A DNA stretch of 64,000 nucleotides from Armillaria gallica (GCA_037576215.1 JBANDB010000005.1:5642001-5706000); one strand, 5' to 3'. Positions 47,036 through 60,325 are shown, counted from the stretch's first letter. Translations and numbers: made by a program. Notes: a model not told the origin generated them from the sequence alone.

Positions 47036-50000
47036 TCATAACTTCAACTCCGTAAGGACCCGTCTAGCAAGCATTTGGTACTGCCAACCATCGCCGCTTG
47101 CTCTTCGAAATTGTATACCATGCAGTGGCAACCAAGGGACCTGTAACAAACCCATTGAACATCGCCCGACATCAACCAAAAAAAGAAAGACTCACCTTAA
47201 CAATATTTATCTCGAAGCGCACACAAAGCGAGTTGTTCCCCATCGTCTCGAACACATCTCGCTCAGCTGTCGGCAGCGGACTTGCGCTCCGGGCTGACGG
47301 TGCAAAATCCCGCGGTATCGGAGGAAGCACTTTAGACTTCACACTCGCAGACTCCGCGGGAGGTGATATATCAATCTCTACAGAAGGCGACACGGTAACC
47401 CCGTTCTCGGACGGGACGGCTGTGTTATTTGTTGAAACATTGAAGAAGGACGAGGACCGACTAGGTGTTGTCGTTAGAGTCGTCGTGCCCGACGGTCGAC
47501 TAGAAGTCTCCGCCTTGTCCATCGAGGGCTCTCGCTCTCTTTTCTTCACACCAAAGGAAAGCTTCGACGCCTTCTTGACGATCGAAGGTCGTGGGGTTGA
47601 CGGCTCGCCAGAGCCAGACGAACTCTGCTGCTGATGCCGACTCGGTGATGGGTCCACAGAAGACATATCAATCGACGGCAAATGAAGGCACTCGAATCCC
47701 CCTTTCGTCTCACGATATTGTACTTGCATCCGGTCCAGAACCCGCTGTATATCAGCCTTGATGGCCGGAGGGGACTTTGTAGATGTCGTCGCAACACTGA
47801 AAAACCAGTTTAATAAGGAAGAGTATACAGTCAGTGCCTGAAAAACACGGACCTAAAGAGACCTTTCAAGAACAGAGGCTTGAAATCCTTATCGTTAGTA
47901 GGAACATCCTCCTGCCGGTCGTCATCACCGGGAATGGGTGCAGTCCGTGTCTCGCTCTCTTCCCTCTCGTCTCCTTCATCGGTCTTCGAGAAAAGCTTGT
48001 CTGCCGCTTGTCGAGAGCCGCCCAGTGAAGGCCGTCTACGTCTACCGATAGTGCCCCCTGCACCAGAGAGCAGCGCAGCACCAGTACTACTCCGCCGCTC
48101 ATGTCGTCTCCCACCGCTGGGGTCCAACACTGTGGCCGCTCGCCGGTGGTTACCAATCGGCTGGCTTTGACTGTGCGACACAGACTTGGGTGTCGAAACG
48201 CGCTCCTTCTCGTACACCTCTGCGCTCTTCTTGCTCTCCCCACTCTTCTTATGTTCAACACTCTTTTTCTCGTCCCCGCTGAGCTTCTCCTTGTCCTCTG
48301 AGTGTCTTGATGGCCTCGGCGATAACGTTAGGCCACCCAAAATGGTCCCTCGCCTACCAACACCGTGTCGCCTGGAGTCATCACCCTTACCAACCAACAT
48401 ACTGCCGAATTTCCGAACAAGCGTGGCACCAGCGGACATAGAAAGATGGTCCCTTTCTTTCTCCTCACCGTCCCTGTCCTTCTCCCGGTCATCCTGAGCC
48501 TTCTTCTCCTTCTCTGCATCCTCGAATGTCGTAACGTGCGGCGCAGCGCTCTTCGACACTTCCGGCGCAACAACTCCATTCTCGTCCACGGCGTCTTCGT
48601 GCCCGAACCTGCCCGTCCATCCCCGCGATACCGTCAAAGGCCGTTGACTCAAGCTATGACTTCGTCTGTGCGTGCTGGCTGGAGGAGCTCGGGGAAGCGA
48701 AGATGCGCCCGAGACGGTAGCCTTGTCCAGTTCGACCCTCTTCTGTGCTGAAGGTGACGGTGGCGGAAGACCGATATCGCGCGGACGTGGTTGAGGATGG
48801 AAGCTTGGCGAGGTAGGCGACGGAGCGGCTGCCGTGGCATCATAGGACATCCCGGAGTAATGGGATGTTTCCGGTGCAGGTAGTCGAGGAAGTGGCATGC
48901 TATAGTCGGCTTTGGTTGTTGCGGATTCCCTCTTTGGTGTTTCCTTCTTTGAAACCGGTGTAGGAGGAGGCGGATCCACAATGACGGTGTTACCGATATT
49001 GGCAGTAGAACGAGGGTCCTGTATTGATGTTTGTGAGCTGGCGAATTGACCAGGACCGTAGACACGTTCCCGCTCAAGTTTCTCCCTAGAGAGGTAGTAC
49101 ATTGATATTAAGGGGTGAAAGCCTTTTGTGGGATCCAAAGGCTCTCGGTTAGGATCCAGCAATGATGCATGAGAGAGATGGCTTTGCGAACCGGGGGGAG
49201 ACTGGCTAAGAGGGCTAGATGGTGGGGACGAAGAAGGCGAAAACAGCTTTCTTCGATAAAAATCGAAACCAGAAAATCTTCGCGACTTCTTAGAAGGCGT
49301 TGGGGGCTCCGCCTTATCTAACGATATTGCGAGACTCGAGTTGGATATCGAATCGCCCCAACGCCCCATTGTCCCGTTTCCATTCACACCACCACTACGC
49401 TTTCGTTCCCAATTCTGGACGGCTCGAATATATGGTTCGGACTCAAGGACGTTAATGAGGTTCTTTTCGATGTCCTGCTCGGTGCCGAACTCGAAACCGT
49501 TCATTCCCTGAATGACTTGACGATCAAGTTCATCAGCGCGGAGAGGTTCGCGATGCAGTAGGTGATTTTCGGGAGGTCCACTAAAGCCTCGTACCATCCA
49601 CGGATGGCTAAGGACTTCGGACAGAGGTGCGCGTGCTGCAGGGTTCGTGACCAGCATCCGTGATAGGAGGCTCCGGCACTCTGAACTGAGCCACACCGGG
49701 TACTCCACCAAGCCCCGTTTTATCTTCGCATGAAGAGCAGGCATACTCTGGTCATCGAAGGGCACCTTTCCGCATACAAGGACATAGAGTACGACGCCAA
49801 AACTCCAGACATCGACTTCCGGGCCAGTGTAAACTTTGGCGTTGAGAAGTTCAGGGGCGGCAAAGTAAAGGGACCCACAAAATGTGGATAAATGTGCCAC
49901 CGGATCATAGAGATTGGATAAACCGAAGTCAATGATTTTGATGTTACCGGTTTGTGAAATGAGAATGTTTTCGATTTTGAGGTCTAGAAAGGGTGAGTAA

Positions 50001-50911
50001 GAGGAACCGGATTATTTTTCCTAATGCACCTCTATGAACGACGTTATTCCGGTGGCAGTAGTCCAAAGCGCTTCCTATCTGCCGGGCAAACTTCCTCGCC
50101 ACTCTTTCCCGCAGGCGGCCGTGACTGATGATATAATCGAGCATCTGGCCACCATTGACATACTCGAAGACCATGTAATAGTGGTTGGCATGGGTAATCA
50201 TCTCGCGCATACCGCAGACATATGGATGATGGAGTAGCATAGATAGAGCAGCCTCGCGAAGTGTTCGGATTTCTTTTGAAGCATCTTTCGAGGCCTGCCG
50301 TGCAATGGAATCGGGAGTAGCGCTGGAACTGTGCTGGGTAGCTGCAGGATTAACCCTCGGAAGTATTTTCACGGCCATCTAGAGAAAAGATGAACAAGAG
50401 AAAAGGAGGAAAAAGTGTGGTAGCGTACCTGCTCCCCGGTCAAATTGTGGGTTGCAAGCTTAACCTTGCCCATACTGCCAGCGCCCAGCGTCTTTGTGAG
50501 GGTATAGTCCCCGAGAATACGCCTCTGTGCTCGATTTGATGTGCCATTACTGCGACTTCCGTCTCTCCGTCGCTCTTCACCGGTTGTATGCGTCCGATGA
50601 TCCTTTGTGTCCAAGGTACTCCCAGTGTTCGAACCGTTCGCAGGAGCCACGGAGGCAATATTATAGGCCTGAGGGGGCATGGAAACGGGCCTTTGACGGG
50701 TGGCAGAACCGGATGAACGTGGCACAGCAGCAGAAACAGGTGGGTGAGAGTCCGGTTGTGGATGTGACGACCTGAGGATTTGCATGTCAAACTCGTGTCC
50801 GGCGGTGACCGTGCCTCCGTGCGACGGCGTGTGCGCTACGGTCCCCTCAACGTCCTCGGGTACTTGGTTCAGTTGGTTTGCAAGAGACGCCGGATATGCT
50901 GCTGCCATCAA
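47036..50911 (-). CDS. KIN1: Kin1/MARK-family serine/threonine protein kinase with KA1 domain
   Basis: Five exons: 50911-50429, 50378-50030, 49983-47853, 47796-47196 and 47140-47036. They sum to 3669 bases, giving 1222 residues, close to yeast Kin1 in size and plan. The N-terminal 130 residues are disordered. The kinase domain has the glycine loop [10 protein letters not shown], the catalytic Lys in MAVKILPR, the catalytic loop HRDLKIENI (split by an intron), IDFGLSN, the activation segment [15 protein letters not shown] and [16 protein letters not shown] long Ser/Pro/Arg/Lys-rich middle follows. The last two exons end in [14 protein letters not shown] and [16 protein letters not shown], the KA1 membrane-binding domain. 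Kin1-type kinases act at the plasma membrane in polarity, exocytosis and the unfolded-protein response. Exon 3 alone is 2.1 kb. No disruption. Confidence 0.93.
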
Positions 50912-51473
50912 CTGATATCAGTAGCAATGCGGTCGAATCAAAGCAACGTCCGTGCGCACGAAGTAAAACGATATTGTCACCGTCGAAGGTGGTGCAGCTC
51001 GCTGCCAAGGAGGGCTGCTCGACGTTACCGATTTTTGTCACGGTGGTCGGTGGTAAAGGTGGTCGGAGCTGGCTGTCCGCCTGCCTAATTTGGTTAAGGG
51101 ACGACACATCTGATGGCTTCTACTCGTCTTTTAACAGTAATTCCGGAGTATATTGTATAGCTACACCAACAGTACACAGAGGTAGAGCAGAATAGAACTG
51201 AGAGCAGTATGCACAGTACAGTACCATCCGAAATTATCGAGGAAAAGGATAAATGAAAGCGACACAGCTTCAATGATATCAATACTTCATCACCAGGAGA
51301 ACGTGCTGTTTGTATATATGCGAATTCAGTACACCTTGAGCTCATGGTGGAGCTACAGACAGAAGGAGAGTGATTTTGTCCGTACGGCTGAAGATACCTG
51401 ATCAGTGTAGCAACTGCCTGAAAAACTGTACGCTGATTGACTTGAATGATCCCATGATACCGTGTGCATGATC
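50912..51473. promoter_or_regulatory. Promoter region of KIN1 and 3' flank of SPC1
   Basis: No other gene seen. The region has short frames on both strands without splice context. Confidence 0.4.
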
Positions 51474-52127
51474 CTATGATGTCTTTTTGCTTCCCGCCGG
51501 CGTTGGTGGTAACCAGGTCACGGCATGTCGATTGAACATCGGCCAAGGAGGTACAACGATCTGTATTGTTGTTGTAACGTACTGCGGTTTCACGGTACAG
51601 AATGTGGGACTCACAAGGGCCAAAATAACCACCGAGGCGCCGTAAAGGATGAATGTTGTTTGTAATGATTGCAATGCAAAGCCGATGATGAAAGATATTG
51701 CCTGCAAGATATGTTAGCACAGCCTGTACTACCCGATGTGATGGAGTAAGCGCTGTAAACCAGCCCTTATGACAGGAAAATCCTCGATAAGCAAAGCATC
51801 AGCTGCCGCCTAAGTGACAACTGCTGCACCGCAAAAGAAGCTCCAGCAGACTCTGGTTTGGCGGCAGAGGTACTGGGTAATATGCTGCGCCGGAGGGCAG
51901 TTACGCGGGTTCAAAACAGCGGTATGTGCAACGGCATTACGGATGCATGCTATGTATTCTCAAAGAAGTGGAGGCCTCACCGTCGCTGCAATCAAGTATA
52001 TCCTCGACAATTGTTCAGCCAGTCTCTGGCCTTCAAAATCCTTAATGGTCAGTTAGACACGTCGACAATACCGAAGAATGTAGAAACACACGATTTTGCC
52101 TTCAGCTAACTGAGAGAAAGACTCCAT
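51474..52127 (-). CDS. SPC1: Signal peptidase complex subunit 1 (SPC12-like)
   Basis: Four exons: 52127-52092, 52040-51981, 51701-51615 and 51560-51474. They sum to 270 bases, giving 89 residues, the usual size. SPC1 is a small two-helix ER membrane protein of the signal peptidase complex that helps exclude membrane-protein helices from cleavage. Visible features are GKIDFEGQRLAEQLSRIYL before helix 1, helix 1 (AISFIIGFALQSL), a short turn (QTTFILYG), helix 2 (ASVVILALIVV) and the diagnostic tail PPWPMFNRHAVTWLPP. The second intron is 279 bases, about five times the local norm. I found no exon inside it that would keep frame. Confidence 0.9.
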
Positions 52128-52967
52128 TTTCACTCGTTCAAGATCCTTAGCAAAGATATGGTAGGTAGAAAGGAACAATGAGGCGGATACGAGAGAGAGT
52201 CGAATGCTTGGAAATGGGGACGTGTGGGTCGTGGATTAGGAAAGTCTCAGAGCCAATTTCGGTCAGCACCAAATTAGCACCAAATTCAGCACAGATTTTG
52301 GGTCAAAGTAGACAATGCTTCTTTTCCTCCGCCGTCGCGCGTCCGCTTCGTTCTTAGCTTCTTAGCTTCGTACCACCACCATCGCGTCTCAATATGCCGA
52401 GCTCTCTTCCAGCTCATATATAGCCATCTCCGGTAATCTACACCATTCAACTGGATGCCGTCACAGATTCGAAGAGCGGAATTACTTGTTGCCAGGTAAG
52501 AGGAGCTATATTGTCTGCAGGTACGGCGAATCATCTAAACAGCAGCAGTGATTCCGGGCAAATCAGTTGATGAACTAATGCCAAACGTTCAAGACTATCC
52601 AATTCGTTCTGACATGACAGAGTATACGCTCCGGATATACCGGTAATTTCTTCAGTTGCGCATAGATCAGCGCCCCTTCTCCCGCGCAATTACCAAGCAC
52701 GGACGCACACTGTTTCTGTACACCGGCAGAGTTTCTCAACCTTCCTTGCCACTTTCATCCCTTGGGAATGATCCGATGGGGCAAAAATTATGATCCATGT
52801 ATATCGCGGTTCTCTTCCTCGCCGGGATCTTCTGCGTAATATTATGGCGCTACAGATCCCGATGAATCCTTTGCACCTTCAAGTCCTATCGATCCGTCTT
52901 TTAACTCCATGGGTATGGGCGATTAGGACTCTATAAATGCGGCGTCATTTCCTGTCGCTCGTGAAAG
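52128..52967. promoter_or_regulatory. Divergent promoter region of SPC1 and the P450 fusion gene
   Basis: 840 bases between two start codons on opposite strands. The sequence is C/T-rich near 52690-52760 and carries CTATAAATG about 35 bases before the P450 start. No gene seen. Confidence 0.4.
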
Positions 52968-55900
52968 ATGGCCACCCTCCTCCCCATTCCCCAGCCTCCA
53001 TCAATACCATTCATAGGCAACATAACGTCGTTGGACAAAGGTGTGGTGGCTTCCCGACCATGAGCGACCAACAGCTGATATTTGCTTCTGGCAGATTTAC
53101 CGACGCGCGGTTTTCACCGACTCGCTAAACAGTATGGCGAAATATATCAACTCAATCTTGTTGGTGTGTGTTCATACTCAAGGATGGTTTCATCGAGCTA
53201 ATTTCGTTTACAGGCAGGATCGTGGTTTTTGTGAGCTCCTACGCCCTCGTCAGCGAGCTGTCAGATGATTCGAGGTTCCGGAAATCAGTCGGTAGTATTC
53301 TTTCCCCCACATCTTCATTCTAGCTGTCTGATTCCTTCCGTTCCAGGCGGCGCGCTCAAAGAAACACGGAATCTTGTTCATGATGGAATCTTCACGGTAT
53401 GTCCTTCCGCCGTGATCTTCCTTATGATCCGTTGCTCTAATATCGCTCTATGTATAACAGGCTTTTAATGATGAACCCAATTGGGCCATTGCGCGTATGC
53501 AAACGATTTCACTTGGCTCAGGATGCGATCACTGATGCATGTCGTCTCCCCACAGATCGCCTTCTTACACCCGCTTTCGGTTGGTTATCTCTCAAGTTCG
53601 CCTCCAGCATCAGAAGTCATTCCTAAAACCTAGGAGCGGTGCCAATTCGTGATATGTTTGAGGATATGCGTGATATCAGCAACCAACTGGTTCTGAAATG
53701 GGAACGGTCATTTCATTTCGATCCCTTCCAAACGAATCAAGTGCTAAATGATATGCAGATTCGGCCCAAATCTCGAGATTGACCCGACAGATGACTTAAC
53801 GCGAGTGGCTTTAGACACAATCGCGCTGTGTTCTATGTCATATAGATTGAATTCTTTTTACACAGTTCGTGACGTTCCATCGTCAAACTACTCTGATGCT
53901 AATATATCCATGACGGTAGCACACCCAGCCCATATTTGTTCGCGCCATGATGGATTTTTTAACGGAGTGCAACCACCGTGCCAACCGGCCAAGCATCATA
54001 CAGGCATTCATGACCAACACGAATGATAAATACGAAGCAGACATCAAAATTTTGCGAGAAACAGCAGACAAAAGTAGGTCGAACTTTGCTACCTTTACCG
54101 ATTTCATTGACATCCTCCTTAGTTGTTGCTGATAGAAGATTATATCCGACGGAGAAGCGGGACATTCTCTATTCCATGATGAACGAGAAAGACCCCAAGA
54201 CGGGTTTGAAACTTTCAGACGAAAGTATCACCAACAATGTGGGTCCTTTCTTCATCATCTTTCATAGTGTCTAATATGTCTTCCGTTTAGCTACTGACCT
54301 TCCTTATCGCAGGTGCTTTTTGGCCCTTCCGGTAAATGCACTTTGACTGATCATATTTAGGACACGAGACAACATCTGGAGTCCTATGTTTCGTGATTTA
54401 TTACCTGTTGAAGTATCCCGATGTGATGCGTAAACTCCAGAAAGAAGTCGACGAGATCCTTGGGGACGAGCCTGCTCAATTGGGTGACTTCAGCAAGATG
54501 CCTTATCTCAATGGCATGTGCCTTTCATATGACTTACTTGGTCGCGGCTTATCCTTCTGTTTTAGCTGTACTACGAGAAACGTTACGCCTACAGCCTACG
54601 GCGGCCATACGGGTGGTGTATCCACTTGAGGATACAGTCGTTGGTAGAGGTAGGTATTTTGTGAAAGCTGGTCAGGCAATCGCCCTCCAAATATGGGACT
54701 CCCATCGGGACCCTTCGGTTTGGTCTGATGATGTCCGTGCTTCTTTATCTCTCATATCTGTGTTTGATGTTGACTATGTTGGTAGGCCGAAGAATTTCGA
54801 CCCGAAAGAATGCTGGATGGAAAATTCGAGGCGGCACCGGTAGGTACACCGTTCTGTATTGGCAACTATCCTTCTCACGTTACCATCAAGCCCAATGCCT
54901 GGCAACCTGTAGGTCATCATTTCCCGCGGAGATGGAGGATAAAGGCTTATTGCTGTACAGTTTGGTTTTGGGCTTCGAGGATGTATCGGGCGGCCGTTCT
55001 CATGGCAAGAGGTGATGTCTGGGTTCAATTTACATCGATGGTTACTAATTCAATACCGTAGATGTCACTTGTAATAACGTCCATCATACAGCGATTCAAT
55101 TTATCGCTCGTCGATCCTTCATATACTTTGGAAATCACGCAAGCCATCACTATCAAGCCGAAAAACCTTCGAATATACGCCAAGCCTCGACAGCAACAGC
55201 CTCCTCGACGACGTCGTTCTTTGACGCCGGACAAAAAAATAGATTGTCCGGCATCACTCCTTGATTCGAGTCGGCATCTGAGGCGTCCGCTGTATGTCTA
55301 CTATGGCTCTAATACTGGTAGCTCCGAAGCTTTTGCACAAACGATCGCTAGAGAGGCTCATGGACACGGTTAGCAAACAACTTGAGGAAAAAGTCAATTC
55401 TATTTACACACGTCTTCAGGTTTTCACTCATTGATTGGCACCCTGAATTCTACGGTTGGTCATCTGCCAACTGATGGTCCTATTGTGATCGTCACGGCGT
55501 CATTCGAGGGTGCGTAAGCCCCCAATTTCCTTGAATCGTCGTGACCGACGTTTCGTGCAGGAGCACCAGCGGACAATGCGAATCAATTTGTTCCTTGGAT
55601 GTCAAGTCTTCTGGGCCACGAATTGGATGGAGTACATTTTGCCGTATTTGGATGTGGAAACCACGAGTGGCGAAAGACATACCAGCGGGTTCCTAGACTA
55701 TGCGACGAGTTACTCGAGAAACGAGGCGGACGTAGGCTGATTGATAGAGGTGAAGGAGACGCTGCGGATGAGAACATATTTGATGTGTTTGATCAGTTCA
55801 AGACGTCGTTATGGGAGGTTCTTTCCAAAGTGGGTATCATTAGCGTCTTGTTATTGTCTTCTGACCTAGTTTATTGCAGGAGTATCATGCTTCAAATGAT

Positions 55901-57404
55901 ATGAGTTTATTTGATGTGGAAGTTTTGGATAGCCGAAGGGCAGAGATACTGCAACATCCTGAAATGGCCCTGAGCTGCGTGCGGTCGAATATGTTGTTGA
56001 CTCGGCCTGGCTTTCCCGCCAAGCATCATATCGGTGAGGGTGTGGAGTTACGCATGTATCATTCATGTACTAATCGGCATCGTTAGAGCTTGAGCTACCC
56101 CACGGTATGAGTTATCGTGCTGGCGATTACCTGTCTATGTTAGTCCGGCTGCTACCTTGCAAATTTGAAATTTGACTTCTATCCTTCTTAGCCTGCCACA
56201 AAATCCTCCTCGGGATGTACATCGCGTGTTTTCTCACTTCAAGTTACCTTTTGACCAAGAGGCAAGCGTTCTGTGCCAGTTGTTTCCGTGCATCGTCTTA
56301 CCAATGTCCCCTTGTAGATTAAAATTTCAACTTCGGGGACTGCCCTCCTTCCTCTAGGAGAACGTGTCCCACTGTCAAGCGTTCTCAGCGGATTCGTTGA
56401 GCTCTCACAACCCGCCACAAGAGATGACATAGTCAGCCTTTTGGATTTCGCAAGATCGGATCCCACTCGACGTTATCTGCGTGATCTCATCGCCAACTAT
56501 ACACGCACCGTAACATCGAAACGACTTAGCGTTCTCGACATTCTGGAGCAGCAAGGTTTCGACCGTATAGATCTCCCTCTTGTTAAATTGATTCGCATGC
56601 TCCCTTCAATACGATCGAGGCAGTATTCAATCTCCTCATCGCCGCTATGGAATAGCCATTGCATTTCTCTTACGTTCAGCGTCCTCGACTCCCCTCCCCT
56701 GTGCGCATCTAAAACCCGCTCGTTTTTGGGTGTAGCTTCCAATTATCTCGCAAACCTGCACACAGGTGACCAAGTCTTGGTCACAGTCAGACACTCCGCT
56801 GCTAACTCTCATTTACTCTCGGACACTTCCCGGAACTTGGTGATGATTTGTGCTGGATCCGGTTTCGCGCCAGTGAGAGGGTTCATCCAAGAGCGTGCAG
56901 TGCGGAAGCGAGCGGGCGAAGATGTTGGGAAAATGCTACTTTTCGTTGGATGCAGATCCCCTGATGGAGATTTTCTGTATTCTGATACGGATTTGAAGGA
57001 GTGGGTGGATGCTGGACTGGTGGATGTCCGAGTAGCGTTCTCTCGGTGCCCCGATAAATCCCAAGAATGCTGTTATGTACAAGAGTGAGTGTTTTAGATG
57101 CAATTCTGTTTCACCTCCTAATGGCTCTTTGTTTCGTAGTCGCATTATGTTAAACAAGACCGAGGTGCGAGATGCCCTATTGGGAGATGCTGTTGTAAGG
57201 TCTAGTATATTCGTCCGCTATATGTTATTAACGTTGCAATAGTTTTTCGTTTGCGGTTACAAGCGGGTCGTGAGTGCCGTGAAGAATACATTGATTGGAT
57301 TGTTACTCCCTCAAGGAGTCTCAGATCCTGGCAATGTTGCACAGGCTTCCGTGCAATTTGACAATCTCCTTGCAGAGAGATATTTTACAGATGTACTCGA
57401 GTAG
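52968..57404 (+). CDS. CYP505: Self-sufficient cytochrome P450 fused to NADPH-P450 reductase (CYP505 type)
   Basis: Starts MATLLPIPQPPSIPFIGN and ends at TAG 57402-57404, with about two dozen short introns. It is a single-chain fatty-acid hydroxylase of the P450foxy class: heme domain, FMN domain and FAD/NADPH domain in one protein of about 1050 residues. P450 motifs: FLIAGHETTSG in helix I (GC intron neighbourhood), LRETLRL for ExxR, and the heme loop FGFGLRGCIG with the cysteine. FMN domain: YVYYGSNTGSSEAFAQ, TASFEG, FAVFGCGNHEW. Reductase: ELPHGMSYRAGDYLSM, RQYSISSSP, MICAGSGFAPVRGFIQER, LLFVGCRSPDGDFLY, FFVCGYK and the C-terminal LLAERYFTDVLE. All checked junctions keep frame, so it looks functional. 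One intron (about 54513-54566) begins with GC instead of GT. Expected reaction: sub-terminal hydroxylation of fatty acids with NADPH and oxygen, on the ER or in the cytosol. Confidence 0.92.
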
Positions 57405-59083
57405 CTGTGTCAATAATAATCGGTTAATGCAACGTGAGTGGTGCCAACGCCGACACTGAGGACTTGTGCAGAATTAACTCTTTCGATGAGCCTCCAAGCT
57501 CTCAACGTTGAGCAACGTTTCAACAATTTCACGCTCGACTTTCGAATCAAACGATCAGTGATCTGGTAATCTGCTGAAGAAATTCAAAACTGGCAGTGGA
57601 AGATCGCTCATCTACCGACCTGATGCCAACATACGTTTGTTATGTATACAGTATCAGCTGTCTTATGACGTAAAAACGTCGAGGCACGGGTTTAGAGTTT
57701 GAGCCATCTCCCTAACAACGCAGTGCGTTTGACGACTGCATATTTCAATGTGGTTATCTCAGGAAAATGCGACTGTAAAGCAACATATTTCCCTCTCTTG
57801 GTGAGCAGGATGTAGACACTTTACTTGAATTACTTCGTTAGCCGTAGTTCTGTGACCGAGTGTGGATTCGAAAAAAGCCCTGTGAAGATGGTAAAGACTA
57901 CCTAGCACGCATTGACAAAGATGAAAATCCCATTTTCAGATATTCCGCAGCTGTGCCAATTGCAACGGAGGATTGACGGGAGGATGAAACGTACTTAGGC
58001 TCTCTTGACAAACATGGGCAAATTTGACTCTGCCCGACGACCCCGACATGACGCTCAAGCCCTTCAAAATTCAGATCAGCAACACTCTCATTTTTTACAT
58101 ACAGCTTGAGGTATTGGTCGTTTTTTTGACAGGAATTTGATGGTAGCTAATGATGATGAAGCACTTGGACATGGACCTTGTGGAAGGAGACGATATCTCA
58201 GGCCACGCGAAACAAGGTTCAAGTGTCAAGCCCTTCACACATGGTACATTCTTGTTCGTTTGGGACGCCCACATCGCGGAACGACGACGACGAAGCATTT
58301 AGGCATTGGGGCAACCGGGACTAGCAGAAAGATGATGGATAGACTTAACCCAAAGGGTCTATTCCCAATTTCTTCTTTTCTTGTTCAAGAGCCATGGAAC
58401 TCAGGTGGTGCTGCAAAGAATTGGGCAAATCATGTCGGTTGCACCTAGGCCTCAGCAAGCACTATAGTTCCGCCCATGAAGTGCAATACGACAACCTTCA
58501 TTCCGAGTCAGTGCGTCCTATACTTTGTTCAAGGTGAAATATCGTGACGCCCCGCTGCTCGCAGGCCTTCTGCTAATATTCACTCATACCCAGGTCGATG
58601 ATGATGGCAATACACATGCGGAAGTAATGCGGCGCTGCCATTCTTCTGAGCTCGTATCACGTTCAACCCCTCCAAGTATATCAAACACAGCGCGCCTTGA
58701 AACAATTCTTCGCCCTGGTGATCACCATATCTTCGATGCTATCATTTCTCAGGAGTCCCGCCAATGAATCTAATTCAGCATCGAGAACTTCGATTGGTAG
58801 TTTGGTCTACCTTTAGCGATAATCGATAGCTTGAGAATCCACGACCTGCGCATATCCGACGTTTACAGCCTTGAAAACAAATACCGGGGTTCTCGTACTG
58901 CTTCACCGGCACAAATATGGCAAAGCTCACCCAAAAGCTGTGCTGGCACGGGGGTTTTAGCCGCAGTGTATAATTCCAAAAAGGACGGATGGCTGTGTTG
59001 TATGTGTTCACCCTCTCTATTTATTCGCGACTGGCCCCTCGGTAATTCACATTCACTCCATCCCTCCACTACCGTCTCCCCTC
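57405..59083. other. Intergenic stretch with possible coding remnants
   Basis: No gene was built. At 58155-58310 the + strand has open pieces in two frames (MMMKHLDMDLVEGDDISGHA; DDEAFRHWGNRD) that look like one frame-broken coding sequence of unknown family. 58525-58767 is an open + frame (80 codons) with no recognised domain. Confidence 0.3.
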
Positions 59084-60325
59084 ATGCCTTTAATCCCTCT
59101 CGCGAGGCGTGCCTCAAGCGCAACCTTGAGCTCATCAGAGTCGGGGATGAGTACTCAGGTCGTTGTTGGAGTCATAGTGGGTGCTGTGGTTCTTTCGCTA
59201 TTCATAGCCTTCGCGGCATGGTTTCTCTACAAGCGATATCGTCGTCGTCGCAACCCTTCCCCGTCTTCTCCCAACATTCTCTACAATCCAAAGCTCAGTC
59301 GTGTGACAAACATTGGCCGACTGCTTGATCCACAACCTTCGTCTCGATTTGAGACCAAGGCTTTTGACTCGCGTCCTTCACTGTCGCCTGAACCCACCCT
59401 TACCTTTCAAACAAAAGTTGACTCTAGCAACACATGGACACCTTCTGGCATCCATTACACAAATGTCGCAGAAGAGGGAGCATACCATATCGATTTTTCC
59501 CGACTCCCCACCCCTACTTTCTGTGACCAATTCGGGGACCGGTCCCTACCGTCGTCGTTGATGGAAGAGTCGTCAACGCCTCTCCTGCAGAGTTCGTTTG
59601 GTTCAAGGCATACATCCCCTCAGACCTCTCCCCCAGCGACACCGTCACCTGTACCCAGTCCCAAAAATCTTCCTCATCTCCTTATACCTGGCAAGGATGA
59701 CCCTGCCATTCCTGCATCCCGATACCTGCTTACGCGTCCTATTGCCAAGATGGAAACGCCCATTGAGACGCCACTGCCGATATCTCCTTCTTCATCTGTC
59801 TCATCCGATTCTATCTACTCACAAGCGAGCGCCTCGACGCGCAGACATACCATGCTATCTATGTATGAAGCTCCGCCACCAGTTCCACCCATCCCCTTTA
59901 CTTTCCGATCAAGCTCAGGTCTACGCCCTTTGCCCCAGGTTCCGGATGACGTCTTGAAACGCGTGCACGAGGAAGAACAGGGCAACTTAAACAGGATGCC
60001 GACGAAAGTGATAGCCGGATTGGTGAAAGGCCGGGCAAAACGTACGAAGGGGGCAGATGTCGACCGTCATGCGACTAGAGTGTCGCGTATCGAGAGGGCA
60101 GACTCTATCAAGTCCGTCGCCACACCTTCGGATGACGAAGAAGAGACGACGTCAATGTCTCTGCATTACCCCCGTCTTGAGCGGACACGGAGCCGATGGG
60201 AGAAGAGGTCACAAGCTCGGATGGACACAGTAATGGAGTCACCTTCGTCGGCGTCCTCCGATGCTTATTACGCGTTTAATGTTTCTCCTTTACGGGTGAG
60301 GAAGAACTATTCACCCGTTTCGTAA
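59084..60325 (+). CDS. Single-pass membrane protein with long disordered tail
   Basis: One uninterrupted frame of 413 residues starting MPLIPLARRASSA. A short Ser-rich N-terminus precedes a clear transmembrane segment at about residues 25-50 (VVVGVIVGAVVLSLFIAFAA, WFLYKRYRRRR). The basic cluster on its C-terminal side puts the tail in the cytosol. The remaining 360 residues are Ser/Pro/Thr-rich, with PPPVPPIPF and several SPxx clusters, then a basic acidic-mixed end (DDEEETTS, RWEKRSQARMD). This is the common layout of fungal Wsc/Mid2-like or 'mid2 domain' membrane proteins, but no extracellular Cys domain is present and I cannot name the family. It is unusual here in having no intron. Confidence 0.75.
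   Translation: MPLIPLARRASSATLSSSESGMSTQVVVGVIVGAVVLSLFIAFAAWFLYKRYRRRRNPSPSSPNILYNPKLSRVTNIGRLLDPQPSSRFETKAFDSRPSLSPEPTLTFQTKVDSSNTWTPSGIHYTNVAEEGAYHIDFSRLPTPTFCDQFGDRSLPSSLMEESSTPLLQSSFGSRHTSPQTSPPATPSPVPSPKNLPHLLIPGKDDPAIPASRYLLTRPIAKMETPIETPLPISPSSSVSSDSIYSQASASTRRHTMLSMYEAPPPVPPIPFTFRSSSGLRPLPQVPDDVLKRVHEEEQGNLNRMPTKVIAGLVKGRAKRTKGADVDRHATRVSRIERADSIKSVATPSDDEEETTSMSLHYPRLERTRSRWEKRSQARMDTVMESPSSASSDAYYAFNVSPLRVRKNYSPVS

Noticed and set aside
47363..47372. TGATATATCA copy in KIN1
   Set aside because: It lies inside coding sequence, so I left it out of the motif cluster.
48365..48751. Plus-strand frames inside the KIN1 tail
   Set aside because: Shadows of the Arg/Lys/Glu-rich kinase exon on the other strand.
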